This document shows, piece after piece, positions 9,065 through 19,104 of a stretch of 64,000 bases of DNA. The stretch comes from Pseudophaeobacter sp. EL27 (GTDB lineage Bacteria > Pseudomonadota > Alphaproteobacteria > Rhodobacterales > Rhodobacteraceae), in the NCBI RefSeq assembly GCF_900313025.1, contig NZ_OMPQ01000014.1, positions 124,003 through 188,002 on the forward strand, read 5' to 3'. The translations under genes and the position numbers were made by a program. Below the pieces are notes generated by a model. That model was not told the DNA's origin. It did no database searches and saw only the letters and a program-made list of their open reading frames with translations. Position 1 is the stretch's first letter. Each line of letters starts with the position of its first letter.

Positions 9065-9403
9065 ATGATGCTTACCTGTATAATCCGCTACCAGATTGAC
9101 CCGACAAAAACCGATGCCTTTCGCCAGTATGCGCAAACCTGGGGGCAGGCCATTCCGCGCAATGGTGCCGACCTGATTGGCTATTTTGCGCCGCATGAAG
9201 GATCTGCAACCCAGGCCTACGGGATATACAATATCCCCGACCTTGCCAGTTACGAGGCCTATCGCGCGCGGCTGGCTTCCGATCCATTGGGACAGGAAAA
9301 CTACGCTTTTGCACAAAAGGAACGGTTTATCTTGCGAGAGGAGCGCAGCTTCTTGAAACTGGCGTCTTCGCCCCATGATGCCGTTACAGGAGAACGCAAG
9401 TGA
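9065..9403 (+). CDS. NIPSNAP family protein
   Basis: A 112-residue ferredoxin-like (dimeric alpha+beta barrel) protein of the NIPSNAP family. Diagnostic segments are the opening [22 protein letters not shown], then [33 protein letters not shown] and the terminal FLKLASS. The ATG at 9065 follows AGGAAGG (9052-9058); upstream codons belong to unrelated frame extension. It overlaps the start of the ABM-domain gene, so the two small barrel proteins are translationally coupled. The biochemical function is unknown. Confidence 0.82.
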   Translation: MMLTCIIRYQIDPTKTDAFRQYAQTWGQAIPRNGADLIGYFAPHEGSATQAYGIYNIPDLASYEAYRARLASDPLGQENYAFAQKERFILREERSFLKLASSPHDAVTGERK

Positions 9404-9750
9404 TAGCCGTCATCTTTGAAGTTGAGGTCGCCGAGGGGCAAAAAGCCAGTTATCTCGAGATTGCCAGCGCGCTGAAACCTTTGCTGGAACAGATTGACGG
9501 CTTTATCTCGGTGGAACGGTTCCAAAGCCTGAGCCAGCCAAACAAACTGCTCTCGCTGTCCTTTTTCCGGGACGAGCAGGCTGTGCAGGACTGGCGAAAA
9601 CTGACGCAACATCGCGCCGCGCAGCAAAAAGGGCGGGGCGGGGTTTTCTCTGACTACCGTCTCAAGGTGGCAGAGGTGCTGCGGGATTATGGCATGCAGG
9701 ACCGTGAAGAGGCCCCTGCAGATAGTCGGGTCGCAAATGCTAAGGATTGA
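9400..9750 (+). CDS. Antibiotic biosynthesis monooxygenase (ABM) domain protein
   Basis: This 116-residue protein is a single ABM-type ferredoxin-like barrel: [22 protein letters not shown] opens it, followed by [13 protein letters not shown] and [17 protein letters not shown]. Translation starts at a GTG that overlaps the TGA of the NIPSNAP gene, with AGGAGA just upstream. Such proteins act as cofactor-less monooxygenases, heme-degrading enzymes or simple ligand binders; nothing here decides between them. The pairing with NIPSNAP, another member of the same fold superfamily, suggests a possible hetero-dimer. Confidence 0.82.
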   Translation: MIAVIFEVEVAEGQKASYLEIASALKPLLEQIDGFISVERFQSLSQPNKLLSLSFFRDEQAVQDWRKLTQHRAAQQKGRGGVFSDYRLKVAEVLRDYGMQDREEAPADSRVANAKD

Positions 9751-9761
9751 AGCCGCAAAGG

Positions 9762-9844
9762 GGGTTCTCCCGCCCGTCGTTGGCTTTTGACAAAGCCGCC
9801 TCCCGTTGGGGTAGCGCCGCGCACGAAGTGCGCGGCGCTACCCC
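9762..9844 (-). repeat. Structured intergenic repeat, copy A (two hairpins, conserved linkers)
   Basis: Read on the minus strand this element is: a 17-bp perfect hairpin with a three-base loop (9808-9844), the linker CCCAACGGGAG (9800-9810), a second hairpin with GGCTTT/AAAGCC arms (9782-9797), then CGACGGGCGGGAGAACCC (9762-9779). A second copy with identical linkers but different stem sequences lies at 14160-14243. It sits between two convergent genes and may also serve as their terminator. Confidence 0.7.
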
Positions 9845-9928
9845 CAAGGTCGCACGGAAGGTGGCCTGGCCTTTGGCCAGGACATCTGCGGGCGCGGGAG
9901 GGCTTGCTTTGAGAGGCGCTTTGGCAGC

Positions 9929-12007
<2,079 letters not shown>

Positions 12008-12152
12008 TCACCGTGAAACGCGGCGTCACCCCCTTGTCTGTCCTCACGGCACAGGGTCTAAGGGAGAGGACAGAGCAGGGCATCAAGGTGATGCCGTTCC
12101 TTGTCGCGCCAGCCCCCTTTGGCTGTGGTGCCAATGCCCCGAGGAGATCAAG

Positions 12153-12635
12153 ATGACGCCTGAAGAAATTGCAAAGCTGCCCTATCGTCCCAATGTGGGC
12201 ATCATGCTAGTGAATGCGGCCAACCATGTCTTTGTGGCGCAGCGCAAGGATCGGTTTCAGGATGCCTGGCAGATGCCGCAGGGCGGTATTGATCGCGGTG
12301 AAGACGCCCGGCTTGCTGCATTGCGAGAGCTGGAAGAAGAAACCGGGGTGACGCGGGACTTGGTTGAAATCATTGCCGAAAGCGATGGCTGGCTGCCCTA
12401 TGATCTGCCGCATGACGTGGTGCCCAAATTCTGGGGCGGCAAGTATCGCGGTCAGGAACAGAAATGGTACTTGATGCGCTTCCTTGGTCGCGATGACCAG
12501 GTCAATATCGAGACTGAGCATCCCGAGTTCTCAGCCTGGTGCTGGCAGCCGGTGGATCAGCTGGTGGAAAAGATTGTCCCCTTCAAGCGTGAGGTCTATG
12601 CCCGCGTGGTGCAAGAGTTCGACGCCCACTTTTGA
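12153..12635 (+). CDS. rppH: RNA pyrophosphohydrolase (Nudix)
   Basis: RppH removes pyrophosphate from the 5' triphosphate end of mRNA and starts RNase E-dependent decay. The 160-residue protein has the Nudix box [23 protein letters not shown] split as G-x5-E-x7-REL-x-EE-x-G, and the flanking [11 protein letters not shown] and [10 protein letters not shown] segments of RppH. The ATG at 12153 is preceded by GAGGAG (12141-12146); the longer frame to 11853 overlaps the divergent reductase gene and is not coding. The C-terminal [13 protein letters not shown] is typical. Confidence 0.93.
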   Translation: MTPEEIAKLPYRPNVGIMLVNAANHVFVAQRKDRFQDAWQMPQGGIDRGEDARLAALRELEEETGVTRDLVEIIAESDGWLPYDLPHDVVPKFWGGKYRGQEQKWYLMRFLGRDDQVNIETEHPEFSAWCWQPVDQLVEKIVPFKREVYARVVQEFDAHF

Positions 12636-12651
12636 GAGTACAAGCAGCAGT

Positions 12652-12680
12652 ACAGGCCTGGCGCCAGAGCACAGGCCTGT
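12652..12680. terminator. Hairpin terminator between rppH and the EamA gene
   Basis: Nine-base arms (ACAGGCCTG / CAGGCCTGT) with an 11-base loop lie between the convergent rppH and EamA genes. A short T/A-rich run follows on either side, so it could act in both directions. Confidence 0.5.
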
Positions 12681-12691
12681 TTCAAACACTG

Positions 12692-13555
12692 TTACGCGGG
12701 AGATCTGCGTTTCAGGCTCAGGTTGGTTTGCCCTAACCAAAGACTGAACAAGGCAAGGCCGGCACCGACAAGTTGCGTGAGCGTCAGGTCTTCCGAGAGG
12801 ATGCTCCAGCCCAAGATAACCGCAGTGAGGGGGCTTAATACGCCCAGCAATGACACCTTTGCTGGCTCAATTCGGGCAAGCCCGCGAAACCACAGGATAT
12901 AGGTCAGGGCGCCGCCGATCAGGCTCATATAGGCGAGGCCGATGAGGTTGGCTCCTCTGAGCGCAGAGATGTCCCCCAGGCTTGGAGCGGCAAAGGGGAT
13001 CAAGAGCAACCCGCCAGCGGTCAGTTGCCAGGCGGTAAAGGTGAGGGGCGGCACCGGGGGCTGCCATTTGCGGCTCAAAACAACCCCGGCCGCCATGGAT
13101 GCGGCGCCTCCAATCCCGGCCAATACGCCCCAGAGGTCAAGCCTTGCTGCCGGGGTGAGCACCAACAGGGCGACGCCAAATATGCTGAGCGCTGCAGCCA
13201 TCAGAGCTGAGGGGCGGATTGGCGTTTGCAGCGCATAGGCTGAGAAGAACACCACCAAGAGCGGCTGCGCCGCCCCAAGGGTCGCCGCCACCCCACCGGG
13301 CAGGCGGTAGGCCGAAACAAAGAGCAGGGTCCAGAACAAGGAGAAATTGAGCGTCGCCAGCACCAGCAGTTTTGGCACCCAGGTAAGCGGTGGCAGCTGG
13401 CGGGTCAGCAACAGCAGAATCAACCCGGCAGGCAGGGCGCGTAAAAGCGCTACCAATAACGGCGATTGGCCCGGGAGCAGGCTGGTTGTGACGATATAGC
13501 TGCTGCCCCAGATGGCAGGGGCAAGTGCTGTATAGAACAGGTCCAAACGTGTCAT
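12692..13555 (-). CDS. EamA (DMT) family transporter
   Basis: This 287-residue protein has about ten transmembrane segments arranged as two EamA repeats (first opening APAIWGSSYIVTTSLL, second opening LWGVLAGIGGAASMAAGVVL). It is an inner-membrane exporter of small metabolites, substrate unknown. The ATG has a good AGGAG site, and directly upstream is a palindromic operator shared with the divergent marR gene. Control by that MarR protein is therefore likely. Confidence 0.88.
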   Translation of the reverse strand: MTRLDLFYTALAPAIWGSSYIVTTSLLPGQSPLLVALLRALPAGLILLLLTRQLPPLTWVPKLLVLATLNFSLFWTLLFVSAYRLPGGVAATLGAAQPLLVVFFSAYALQTPIRPSALMAAALSIFGVALLVLTPAARLDLWGVLAGIGGAASMAAGVVLSRKWQPPVPPLTFTAWQLTAGGLLLIPFAAPSLGDISALRGANLIGLAYMSLIGGALTYILWFRGLARIEPAKVSLLGVLSPLTAVILGWSILSEDLTLTQLVGAGLALFSLWLGQTNLSLKRRSPA

Positions 13556-13572
13556 GTCCGAGTCTCCTAAAG

Positions 13573-13590
13573 TATCTCGACGTGAAGATA
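13573..13590. promoter_or_regulatory. MarR operator, imperfect palindrome (eamA-proximal)
   Basis: TATCTCGA-CG-TGAAGATA closely resembles the perfect palindrome 26 bases to its right and lies just upstream of the eamA ribosome site. It is probably a second binding site for the MarR protein. Confidence 0.6.
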
Positions 13591-13598
13591 ATTGTGTT

Positions 13599-13616
13599 TA
13601 TCTTGACATCAAGATA
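13599..13616. promoter_or_regulatory. MarR operator, perfect palindrome
   Basis: TATCTTGA-CA-TCAAGATA is a perfect eight-base inverted repeat with a two-base centre, typical of MarR-family operators. It lies between the divergent eamA and marR genes. Its presence also argues that the marR coding region starts downstream of it. Confidence 0.7.
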
Positions 13617-13637
13617 AATTTCGCACAGGTCATGTGC

Positions 13638-14132
13638 ATGGATCACGTAGACTTTATTACCGCGCAATGGGCCCGCGAGCGGCCTGACCTGGATGTCAGT
13701 GCCATGGGGGTCATTGGTCGTGTGGCCCGGCTCTATCTCTCTTATCAGGAGGGCATGCAGGCCACTTTCTCGCGTTTTGGATTGAATGCGGCCAAGTTTG
13801 ATGTGCTGGCGACCCTGCGCCGCGCAGGAGCGCCCTATCGCTTGTCACCGGGGGCGCTGTTGCAGGCAACCATGGTGGCCTCTGGGACCATGACCAACCG
13901 GATTTCCCGCCTTGAGGCAGAGGGTTTGGTGCTGCGCCAGATCAATCCTGAGGATAGCCGAAGCTTTTTGATTGAACTCAGCGCCGAGGGGCTGGCTCTG
14001 ATTGATCGGGTGGTGGAAGGCCATGTTGCGACGCAGGCGCAGCTGCTTGCCGCGATGCCAGACGCAGAACGCACAGCCTTCAAGACCCTGTTGTCACGGG
14101 CACAGGCCGCAGCGGATCAGGCTGTAGGCTAA
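13638..14132 (+). CDS. MarR family transcriptional regulator
   Basis: A 164-residue winged-helix regulator. The DNA-binding region runs from FDVLATLRRAGAPYRLSPGALLQATMVASGTMTNRISRLEAEGLV, and the wing includes NPEDSRSFLIELSAEG. The ATG at 13638 is preferred: ACAGG lies eight bases upstream, and the longer in-frame start at 13554 would put two clear operator palindromes inside the coding region. It is divergent from an EamA exporter and presumably represses both genes until an effector binds. Confidence 0.88.
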   Translation: MDHVDFITAQWARERPDLDVSAMGVIGRVARLYLSYQEGMQATFSRFGLNAAKFDVLATLRRAGAPYRLSPGALLQATMVASGTMTNRISRLEAEGLVLRQINPEDSRSFLIELSAEGLALIDRVVEGHVATQAQLLAAMPDAERTAFKTLLSRAQAAADQAVG

Positions 14133-14159
14133 GACGCAACAATGGAACAGGGTGCGGGC

Positions 14160-14243
14160 GCGCGGGGTGGCTTTGCCACCTCGCGCCGGGCCCAACGGGA
14201 GTTCTCTTGCCAGTGGCAAGAGCTGCGACGGGCGGGAGAACCC
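14160..14243 (+). repeat. Structured intergenic repeat, copy B (two hairpins, conserved linkers)
   Basis: On the plus strand: a 12-bp hairpin with one G-U pair (14160-14186, loop TTT), linker CCCAACGGGAG (14191-14201), a second hairpin CTCTTGCC/GGCAAGAG (14204-14222), then CGACGGGCGGGAGAACCC (14226-14243). The two linkers are identical to copy A at 9762-9844 in inverse orientation, while both stems differ in sequence but stay paired. Like copy A it lies between convergent genes. Confidence 0.7.
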
Positions 14244-14272
14244 GCCTGCCACAATGCGTATCAAGCGTTGGC

Positions 14273-15262
14273 TTAGAGCAGGCCAGCCTCACGGAGCAGG
14301 TCTTGCATGTTTACCTCAGGGCGTGGACCAATATGGCTGATGACCTCAGCCGCGCAGATATTGCCGATCTTGGCGCAGGTCTCCAGATCACAACCCTTTG
14401 CCAGACCAAAAAGGAACCCGGCGGCAAATTGATCGCCCGCACCTGTTGCATCCACGGGCACCACCTTGGTGACCGGCACGTCGATCCGGGTGCCATTCCC
14501 AATCACGGTGACCCCATCGCCAGAGCGGGTGCAGACCACCAGCGGACAGATGGCGCTGGTCTTGGCCAGGCCCACTTCCAGATCATCAGTCTCAAACAGC
14601 GATTTGATTTCATCCTCATTGCCGATGACAAAATCCAGATCGTTTTCAATCAACGACAAGAAATCCGCCCGGTGCCTCTCGACACAGAAGGGGTCCGAGA
14701 TGGCGATGCCGGATTTGCCACCACCTTTGCGGCAATCACGCGCCGCTTCCATAAAAGCGGATTTGCCCTTGTCCTTGTCAAACAGATAGCCTTCCAGGAA
14801 CATGATCTGGGCGCTGCCGGCCACCTCATTTGGCACATCAGCGCTGCTCAGTTCGGAGGAAATACCAAGATAGGTGTTCATCGAGCGCTCACCGTCGGGC
14901 GAGACAAAGATCATTGACCGCGAGGTCGGCAACTCGCCGCCAGCGACCGGCGGATTGACAAAATCAACACCGTCTTCGTTCATAGCATCGGCATAGAAAT
15001 GGCCAAGCGCATCATCATGCACCCGGCCGATAAAGGCCGCGTCCAGACCCAGCGCACCGGCGCCGGCGATGGTATTGGCGACCGAGCCACCGGGGGTTTG
15101 CACCCGGTTTTCCATAGCGCCATACAACACTTCGCCACGATCCCGCTCGATCAGTTGCATGATACCTTTCTCAATGCCCATATGGGCCAGAAAGCTGTCA
15201 TCGCTCTGCGAGATCACGTCGACAACCGCATTGCCGATGCCAACGATTTGGTAGGTTTTCAT
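14273..15262 (-). CDS. PfkB family kinase, adenosine kinase-like
   Basis: A 329-residue ribokinase-fold sugar/nucleoside kinase. The opening GIGNAVVDVI, the GGSVANTIAGAGALG substrate loop and the catalytic anion-hole motif DATGAGDQFAAGFLFG near residue 270 are all present. The closest named family in Rhodobacterales is adenosine kinase (adenosine to AMP), so that call is the most likely, though ribokinase or inosine kinase activity cannot be excluded. Its start codon overlaps the stop of nth by four bases, so it is the second gene of an nth-kinase operon. Confidence 0.82.
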   Translation of the reverse strand: MKTYQIVGIGNAVVDVISQSDDSFLAHMGIEKGIMQLIERDRGEVLYGAMENRVQTPGGSVANTIAGAGALGLDAAFIGRVHDDALGHFYADAMNEDGVDFVNPPVAGGELPTSRSMIFVSPDGERSMNTYLGISSELSSADVPNEVAGSAQIMFLEGYLFDKDKGKSAFMEAARDCRKGGGKSGIAISDPFCVERHRADFLSLIENDLDFVIGNEDEIKSLFETDDLEVGLAKTSAICPLVVCTRSGDGVTVIGNGTRIDVPVTKVVPVDATGAGDQFAAGFLFGLAKGCDLETCAKIGNICAAEVISHIGPRPEVNMQDLLREAGLL

Positions 15263-15903
15263 AAGTTCTTGTCCTCATATTGACAGAGATCGCGGATCAG
15301 GCAGGTGCCACACAGCGGCTTGCGCGCCTTGCAGTGATAGCGGCCATGCAGGATCAGCCAATGATGTGCATGTTGCTGGAAATCCGCAGGAATATTGTCT
15401 TCAACGGCGCGTTCCACCGCATCGACATCCTTGCCCGGTGCAATACCGGACCGGTTGCCAACCCGAAAGATATGGGTGTCGACGGCCTGGGCGGGCTGAT
15501 GCCACCACATGTTCAACACCACATTGGCCGTCTTGCGCCCGACACCAGGCAGGGATTGCAGGGCCGCGCGGGAGTTTGGCACTTCGCCATCATAGTCATC
15601 GACCAGAATCTGGCTGAGTTTGATGACATTCTTGGCCTTTTGCCGGAACAGGCCGATGGTTTTGATATGTTCGGTGACGCCCTCGATACCAAGGTCCAGC
15701 ATCTTTTGCGGTGTATCGGCGATCTTGAACAGCGCCCGCGTTGCCTTGTTCACCCCGGCATCAGTGGCCTGCGCCGACAGGGCAACTGCCACCACCAGGG
15801 TGTAGACATTGACATGCTCCAGTTCGCCCTTGGGTTCTGGTTCTGCTGCCTGAAACCGCGAGAAGATCTCGCGGATGGTATGATAATCGAGTTGCTTTGC
15901 CAT
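15259..15903 (-). CDS. nth: Endonuclease III (DNA glycosylase/AP lyase)
   Basis: Base-excision repair enzyme for oxidised pyrimidines. The 214-residue protein carries the helix-hairpin-helix LPGVGRKTANVVLNM with the catalytic lysine, the catalytic aspartate in AVDTHIFRVGNR, and the C-terminal 4Fe-4S motif C-x6-C-x2-C-x5-C (KARKPLCGTCLIRDLC). The ATG at 15903 (MAKQLDYHTI) is chosen; a longer frame adds nine unrelated residues. It overlaps the downstream kinase gene by ATGA. Confidence 0.95.
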   Translation of the reverse strand: MAKQLDYHTIREIFSRFQAAEPEPKGELEHVNVYTLVVAVALSAQATDAGVNKATRALFKIADTPQKMLDLGIEGVTEHIKTIGLFRQKAKNVIKLSQILVDDYDGEVPNSRAALQSLPGVGRKTANVVLNMWWHQPAQAVDTHIFRVGNRSGIAPGKDVDAVERAVEDNIPADFQQHAHHWLILHGRYHCKARKPLCGTCLIRDLCQYEDKNL

Positions 15904-15960
15904 TGCCGGTCTTATTGCCGTTTTGTCCAAGGTGCTGCAACGACAAAGCGCCAGTGCGGT

Positions 15961-16857
15961 TTACAAGGGCTTTCCAGCTTGTTCTTTGGCCACAGCTGCG
16001 GCCACTTCGACCGCGGTAAATTCTGCTGGGGTCTCGTCGCCGCCCTGGACAAAGGCCGCAACGATTGGTTGGCCGGGCAGTTCTGGAAAGGCGGCCACCA
16101 GATTGGCGCTGATGGGGCCACAGCCGCTGTGGCCAATGATCCGTCCGGCATCTGGTGCGGCGCCAATCATGATACCCAGCCCATAGCCGATCTCGCTCCA
16201 GACCCGGCCAGGGATCGGCCCACCTCGCATGTCTTGCAACAGCATCGCCTTGCGGGCCTCTGTGGGCAGAAGGTCGCCATGCAGCAAGGCCTGCAAAAGG
16301 CGGGTGGCATCCTGCGCGGTGCCCATCAGGCAACCGTGATACACCCAACCGGGGTGGTAGCCCGCTGCGGGCCAATGCAGCAGTGCAAAATCCTCGGCGT
16401 CCTGCGCCAATCGCGCTGATAGCCCCAGCGGGGTGAGGATTTCGGCCTGCATGATCTGAGCCAGGCCCGCGCCGTGGAGGTGCTCCAGCTTTTGTCGCAG
16501 GATCAGATAGCCGCTGTTGGAGTAGTTCCAGCTCGCGCCCGGTGCAAAATCCAGCCGATCGGAATTCACTTCCCGCAAGAGGCGTGCTGGTGACCAAGGG
16601 GGCTCTGCAGCACGGACAGCGGATTTGTAACTGGCAAGCCCGCCGTATTCCGGGACGCCTGCACGGTGTTGCAGCAGATGCCGCAGCGAATAGGGCCGCC
16701 CATGCAGCGGCGCGTCCAGATCCCAGGCGCCGTTGGCGGCGGCTCGAAGAACCAGCGCTGCCAGCACCGGCTTGGTAAAGCTCCACCAGGGGAACAGGGC
16801 AGTGGGCAGATCATCCCGCAGCAGTTGGCCTGCTTGGTTCAACACAGCAATTGTCAT
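15961..16857 (-). CDS. Serine hydrolase, beta-lactamase/transpeptidase-like fold
   Basis: This 298-residue protein has the class C beta-lactamase/DD-peptidase fold. The catalytic SxxK is in PWWSFTKPVLAALVLRAA near residue 27 and the YxN motif is YSNSGYLI. The third motif region HSGCGPISANLV replaces the KTG triad by HSG, as in esterase-like members. There is no signal peptide with the ATG at 16857, so it appears cytoplasmic. Substrate is unknown; esterase or peptidase are both possible. It is divergent from the Ada-like gene. Confidence 0.82.
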   Translation of the reverse strand: MTIAVLNQAGQLLRDDLPTALFPWWSFTKPVLAALVLRAAANGAWDLDAPLHGRPYSLRHLLQHRAGVPEYGGLASYKSAVRAAEPPWSPARLLREVNSDRLDFAPGASWNYSNSGYLILRQKLEHLHGAGLAQIMQAEILTPLGLSARLAQDAEDFALLHWPAAGYHPGWVYHGCLMGTAQDATRLLQALLHGDLLPTEARKAMLLQDMRGGPIPGRVWSEIGYGLGIMIGAAPDAGRIIGHSGCGPISANLVAAFPELPGQPIVAAFVQGGDETPAEFTAVEVAAAVAKEQAGKPL

Positions 16858-16978
16858 CAGGGGGCGCTCCTCTCGTGGCCCAGTCATGCAGGGATGAAAC
16901 GCATTTCGCAAGTTTCGGGTCGCTGCGCAGGCCTGGGCCGCGCTATGATCGACAGGTAAGACAGATACAGGTGCGATC

Positions 16979-17854
16979 ATGACAATTCACCAAGAACCGA
17001 GTGAGCAAAACTATCATTACGGCGTGATGCGCCGCGCCATCGAGCTGATCGATGCAGGTGGCGATGATCTGTCCCTGGAGAAATTGGCTGGGCGCATGGA
17101 CATGAGTCCGGCACATTTCCAACGCCTGTTTTCTGCCTGGGTTGGGGTGTCCCCCAAACGTTATCAACAGTATCTGCGGCTCGGCCATGCGAAGACTCTG
17201 CTGCGGGATCGGTTTTCCACCCTTGAAACCGCCCATGCGATTGGCCTGTCCGGGTCAGGACGGCTGCATGATCTCTTTGTGCGCTGGGAGGCGATGAGCC
17301 CCGGTGAATACGCCCGTAAGGGCGCGGGACTGGAAATTCTCTGGGGCTGGTTTGACAGCCCCTTTGGTTTGGCCCTGGTGATGGGCACGCAGAAAGGCAT
17401 CTGTGGCCTGGGCTTTGCGGCTGAAACCGGCGCCGAGCCAACCATGGCGGATATGCGCAGCAGATGGCCTCAGGCGGAGTTCATCGAGGACCCAATGGCG
17501 CTGCGCCCTCTGGTCGATGCAGCCTTTGCCCAAAAGGGGGAAACCGCGCTGCATTTGATTGGTGCACCGCTGCAGATCAAGGTTTGGGAGGCGCTGCTCT
17601 CCATTCCCGATGGGCATGTGACCAGCTATTCGGAAATTGCCAGATCCATCGGCTCGCCCAAGGCGGTACGGGCCGTTGGCACGGCTGTTGGCCGCAATCC
17701 GGTCAGCTGGTTGATCCCCTGTCACCGGGCGCTGAAGAAATCCGGTGAACTGGGGGGGTATCACTGGGGGCAACCCGTTAAGCGGGCCATGCTCGCCTAT
17801 GAGGCCGCCCGCTCTGAAGAACTGCAGCCCGAGCCGGACAGGCAATCCGCCTGA
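16979..17854 (+). CDS. Ada-like fusion: AraC-type HTH plus methylated-DNA--protein-cysteine methyltransferase
   Basis: Residues about 10-110 form an AraC-type helix-turn-helix (SLEKLAGRMDMSPAHFQRLFSAWVGVSPKRYQ), and residues about 120-280 form an O6-alkylguanine-DNA alkyltransferase with the acceptor cysteine in IPCHRALKKSGELGGYHWG and the arginine-finger helix. It lacks the N-terminal zinc-binding phosphotriester-repair domain of classical Ada, so it would repair O6-alkylguanine and perhaps regulate its own promoter. The 3' end overlaps a small convergent reading frame. This domain arrangement is common in alphaproteobacteria. Confidence 0.9.
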   Translation: MTIHQEPSEQNYHYGVMRRAIELIDAGGDDLSLEKLAGRMDMSPAHFQRLFSAWVGVSPKRYQQYLRLGHAKTLLRDRFSTLETAHAIGLSGSGRLHDLFVRWEAMSPGEYARKGAGLEILWGWFDSPFGLALVMGTQKGICGLGFAAETGAEPTMADMRSRWPQAEFIEDPMALRPLVDAAFAQKGETALHLIGAPLQIKVWEALLSIPDGHVTSYSEIARSIGSPKAVRAVGTAVGRNPVSWLIPCHRALKKSGELGGYHWGQPVKRAMLAYEAARSEELQPEPDRQSA

Positions 17855-18135
17855 GCCTCAGATGCACAGGAGGATTGGCCGCTCCCATGGCTATCCCGGC
17901 CTGTAACGCGGTGAAACAGTTGCAGGATCACGCTGCGCCGACCTGTAAGAGGGGCTGTCTGGAGGCTGTGATCTTGCCGCGATGCAGCCATGGCGAGGTG
18001 GCGCTGCCGCGCCGCTTCAAGCTCGATCAGATACGCGGGTTTATGGGCGCCGGTCCTTGACACTGCCATCGGGTGGTCTTGCTGCCAACGGTCCAGACCC
18101 AGCGTGACCAAAGTGATCCAATCATAAGAGTACAT
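17797..18135 (-). CDS. Hypothetical small protein, divergent from YafY regulator
   Basis: I do not recognise this 112-residue frame. The N-terminal half (MYSYDWITLVTLGLDRWQQ, then a helix rich in Arg/Ala: LIELEAARQRHLAMAASRQ) looks like a real protein; the last 40 residues are low-complexity Ser/Gly/Cys and overlap the end of the Ada-like gene by 58 bases on the other strand. The ATG at 18135 has AAGGAA upstream. It is transcribed away from the YafY regulator and shares with it an operator-like repeat cluster, so it is a candidate target. Confidence 0.45.
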   Translation of the reverse strand: MYSYDWITLVTLGLDRWQQDHPMAVSRTGAHKPAYLIELEAARQRHLAMAASRQDHSLQTAPLTGRRSVILQLFHRVTGRDSHGSGQSSCASEAQADCLSGSGCSSSERAAS

Positions 18136-18177
18136 CTGACGTTCCTTTTCTGGTTTCTGGTTGAAACTGACACCTCT

Positions 18178-18222
18178 CTGCTGACAGGCTGCTGTCAGCA
18201 GGGTGTGGTAATCTGTCAGCAG
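18178..18222. promoter_or_regulatory. Operator-like repeat cluster for the YafY regulator
   Basis: CTGCTGACAG and CTGTCAGCAG form a perfect 10-bp inverted repeat with a four-base centre (18178-18201). A further identical CTGTCAGCAG lies at 18213-18222, in direct orientation 21 bases from the second arm. The cluster is between the divergent small hypothetical gene and the YafY regulator, ending 20 bases before the latter's start. Confidence 0.65.
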
Positions 18223-18241
18223 GAATGGGGAGGCAAAACGC

Positions 18242-18931
18242 ATGGCGCGGTCGGACAGATTGTTTGAGATCATTCAGATCTTGCGGGCGGCTTCGGCGCC
18301 GGTTCGGGCCGAAGACCTGGCGGAGACCCTCGAAGTGTCAAAGCGGACCGTCTACCGTGATATTGCTGCCCTGCAGATGATGCGCACCCCGGTCGAGGGT
18401 GAGGCGGGTATCGGCTATGTTCTGCGCGGGGGCTATGATCTGCCGCCGCTGAACTTTGACACCGAGGAAATCGAGGCCCTGCATATCGGGTTGGCAATGC
18501 TGGTGCGCACCGGTGATACTGAGCTGCAGCAGGCGGCTCGGCGGGGCAGTCGCAAGATCAAGGATGTTCATGCCGCAGCGGACTGGTTGCAGGTGGCCCC
18601 CTGGGGGGCTCCGCCGGATGACCCGACCGAGGGCTGTGTCTCGGTGGCGCTGTTACGTCAGGCGGTGCGGGCATCGCGTAAGCTCAGGATTACCTATAGC
18701 AGCAACAGCCAGGTAGAAAGCCAGCGAGTCCTGCGTCCCCTGGGTCTGATCTATCACGTTGAAACCATCCTGCTGGTTGCCTGGTGCGAATTGCGCGGCG
18801 GGTTTCGTCATTTTCGTACCGGCCAGATCCTTGCCGCAGAACTGCTGGAAGACAGTTTTAATGCGGAAGCGCAGGTGCTGCGCAATCTCTGGCTGCAACA
18901 GGAGGGGTCCACTTATGTGTACTGCGCGTGA
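18242..18931 (+). CDS. YafY family transcriptional regulator (HTH + WYL domain)
   Basis: The N-terminal 60 residues form a DeoR/HTH_11 winged helix (RAEDLAETLEVSKRTVYRDIAALQMMRTPVEG) and the rest is a WYL-type ligand/nucleic-acid-sensing domain (PLGLIYHVETILLVAWCELRGGFRHFRTGQI). The 229-residue length is typical of YafY. A GGGGAGG ribosome site precedes the ATG. A strong inverted and direct repeat cluster lies immediately upstream. Effector unknown. Confidence 0.88.
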   Translation: MARSDRLFEIIQILRAASAPVRAEDLAETLEVSKRTVYRDIAALQMMRTPVEGEAGIGYVLRGGYDLPPLNFDTEEIEALHIGLAMLVRTGDTELQQAARRGSRKIKDVHAAADWLQVAPWGAPPDDPTEGCVSVALLRQAVRASRKLRITYSSNSQVESQRVLRPLGLIYHVETILLVAWCELRGGFRHFRTGQILAAELLEDSFNAEAQVLRNLWLQQEGSTYVYCA

Positions 18932-19104
18932 ACGCGCTGATCTGGGTCTTCCTGAGCGGTTGTTTTGTCGGCTACGTTGCCAGGTGCTTTGCGCAGCATT
19001 CCGCCGAGACCACTCCCCGCAAGCTTGAGCCGGGTGCAACAAAGGCAGATATATAGGGCAACCGGTGCGATAAAAGCATCTGCAGAGCAGAAAAAGGTGT
19101 CGAT

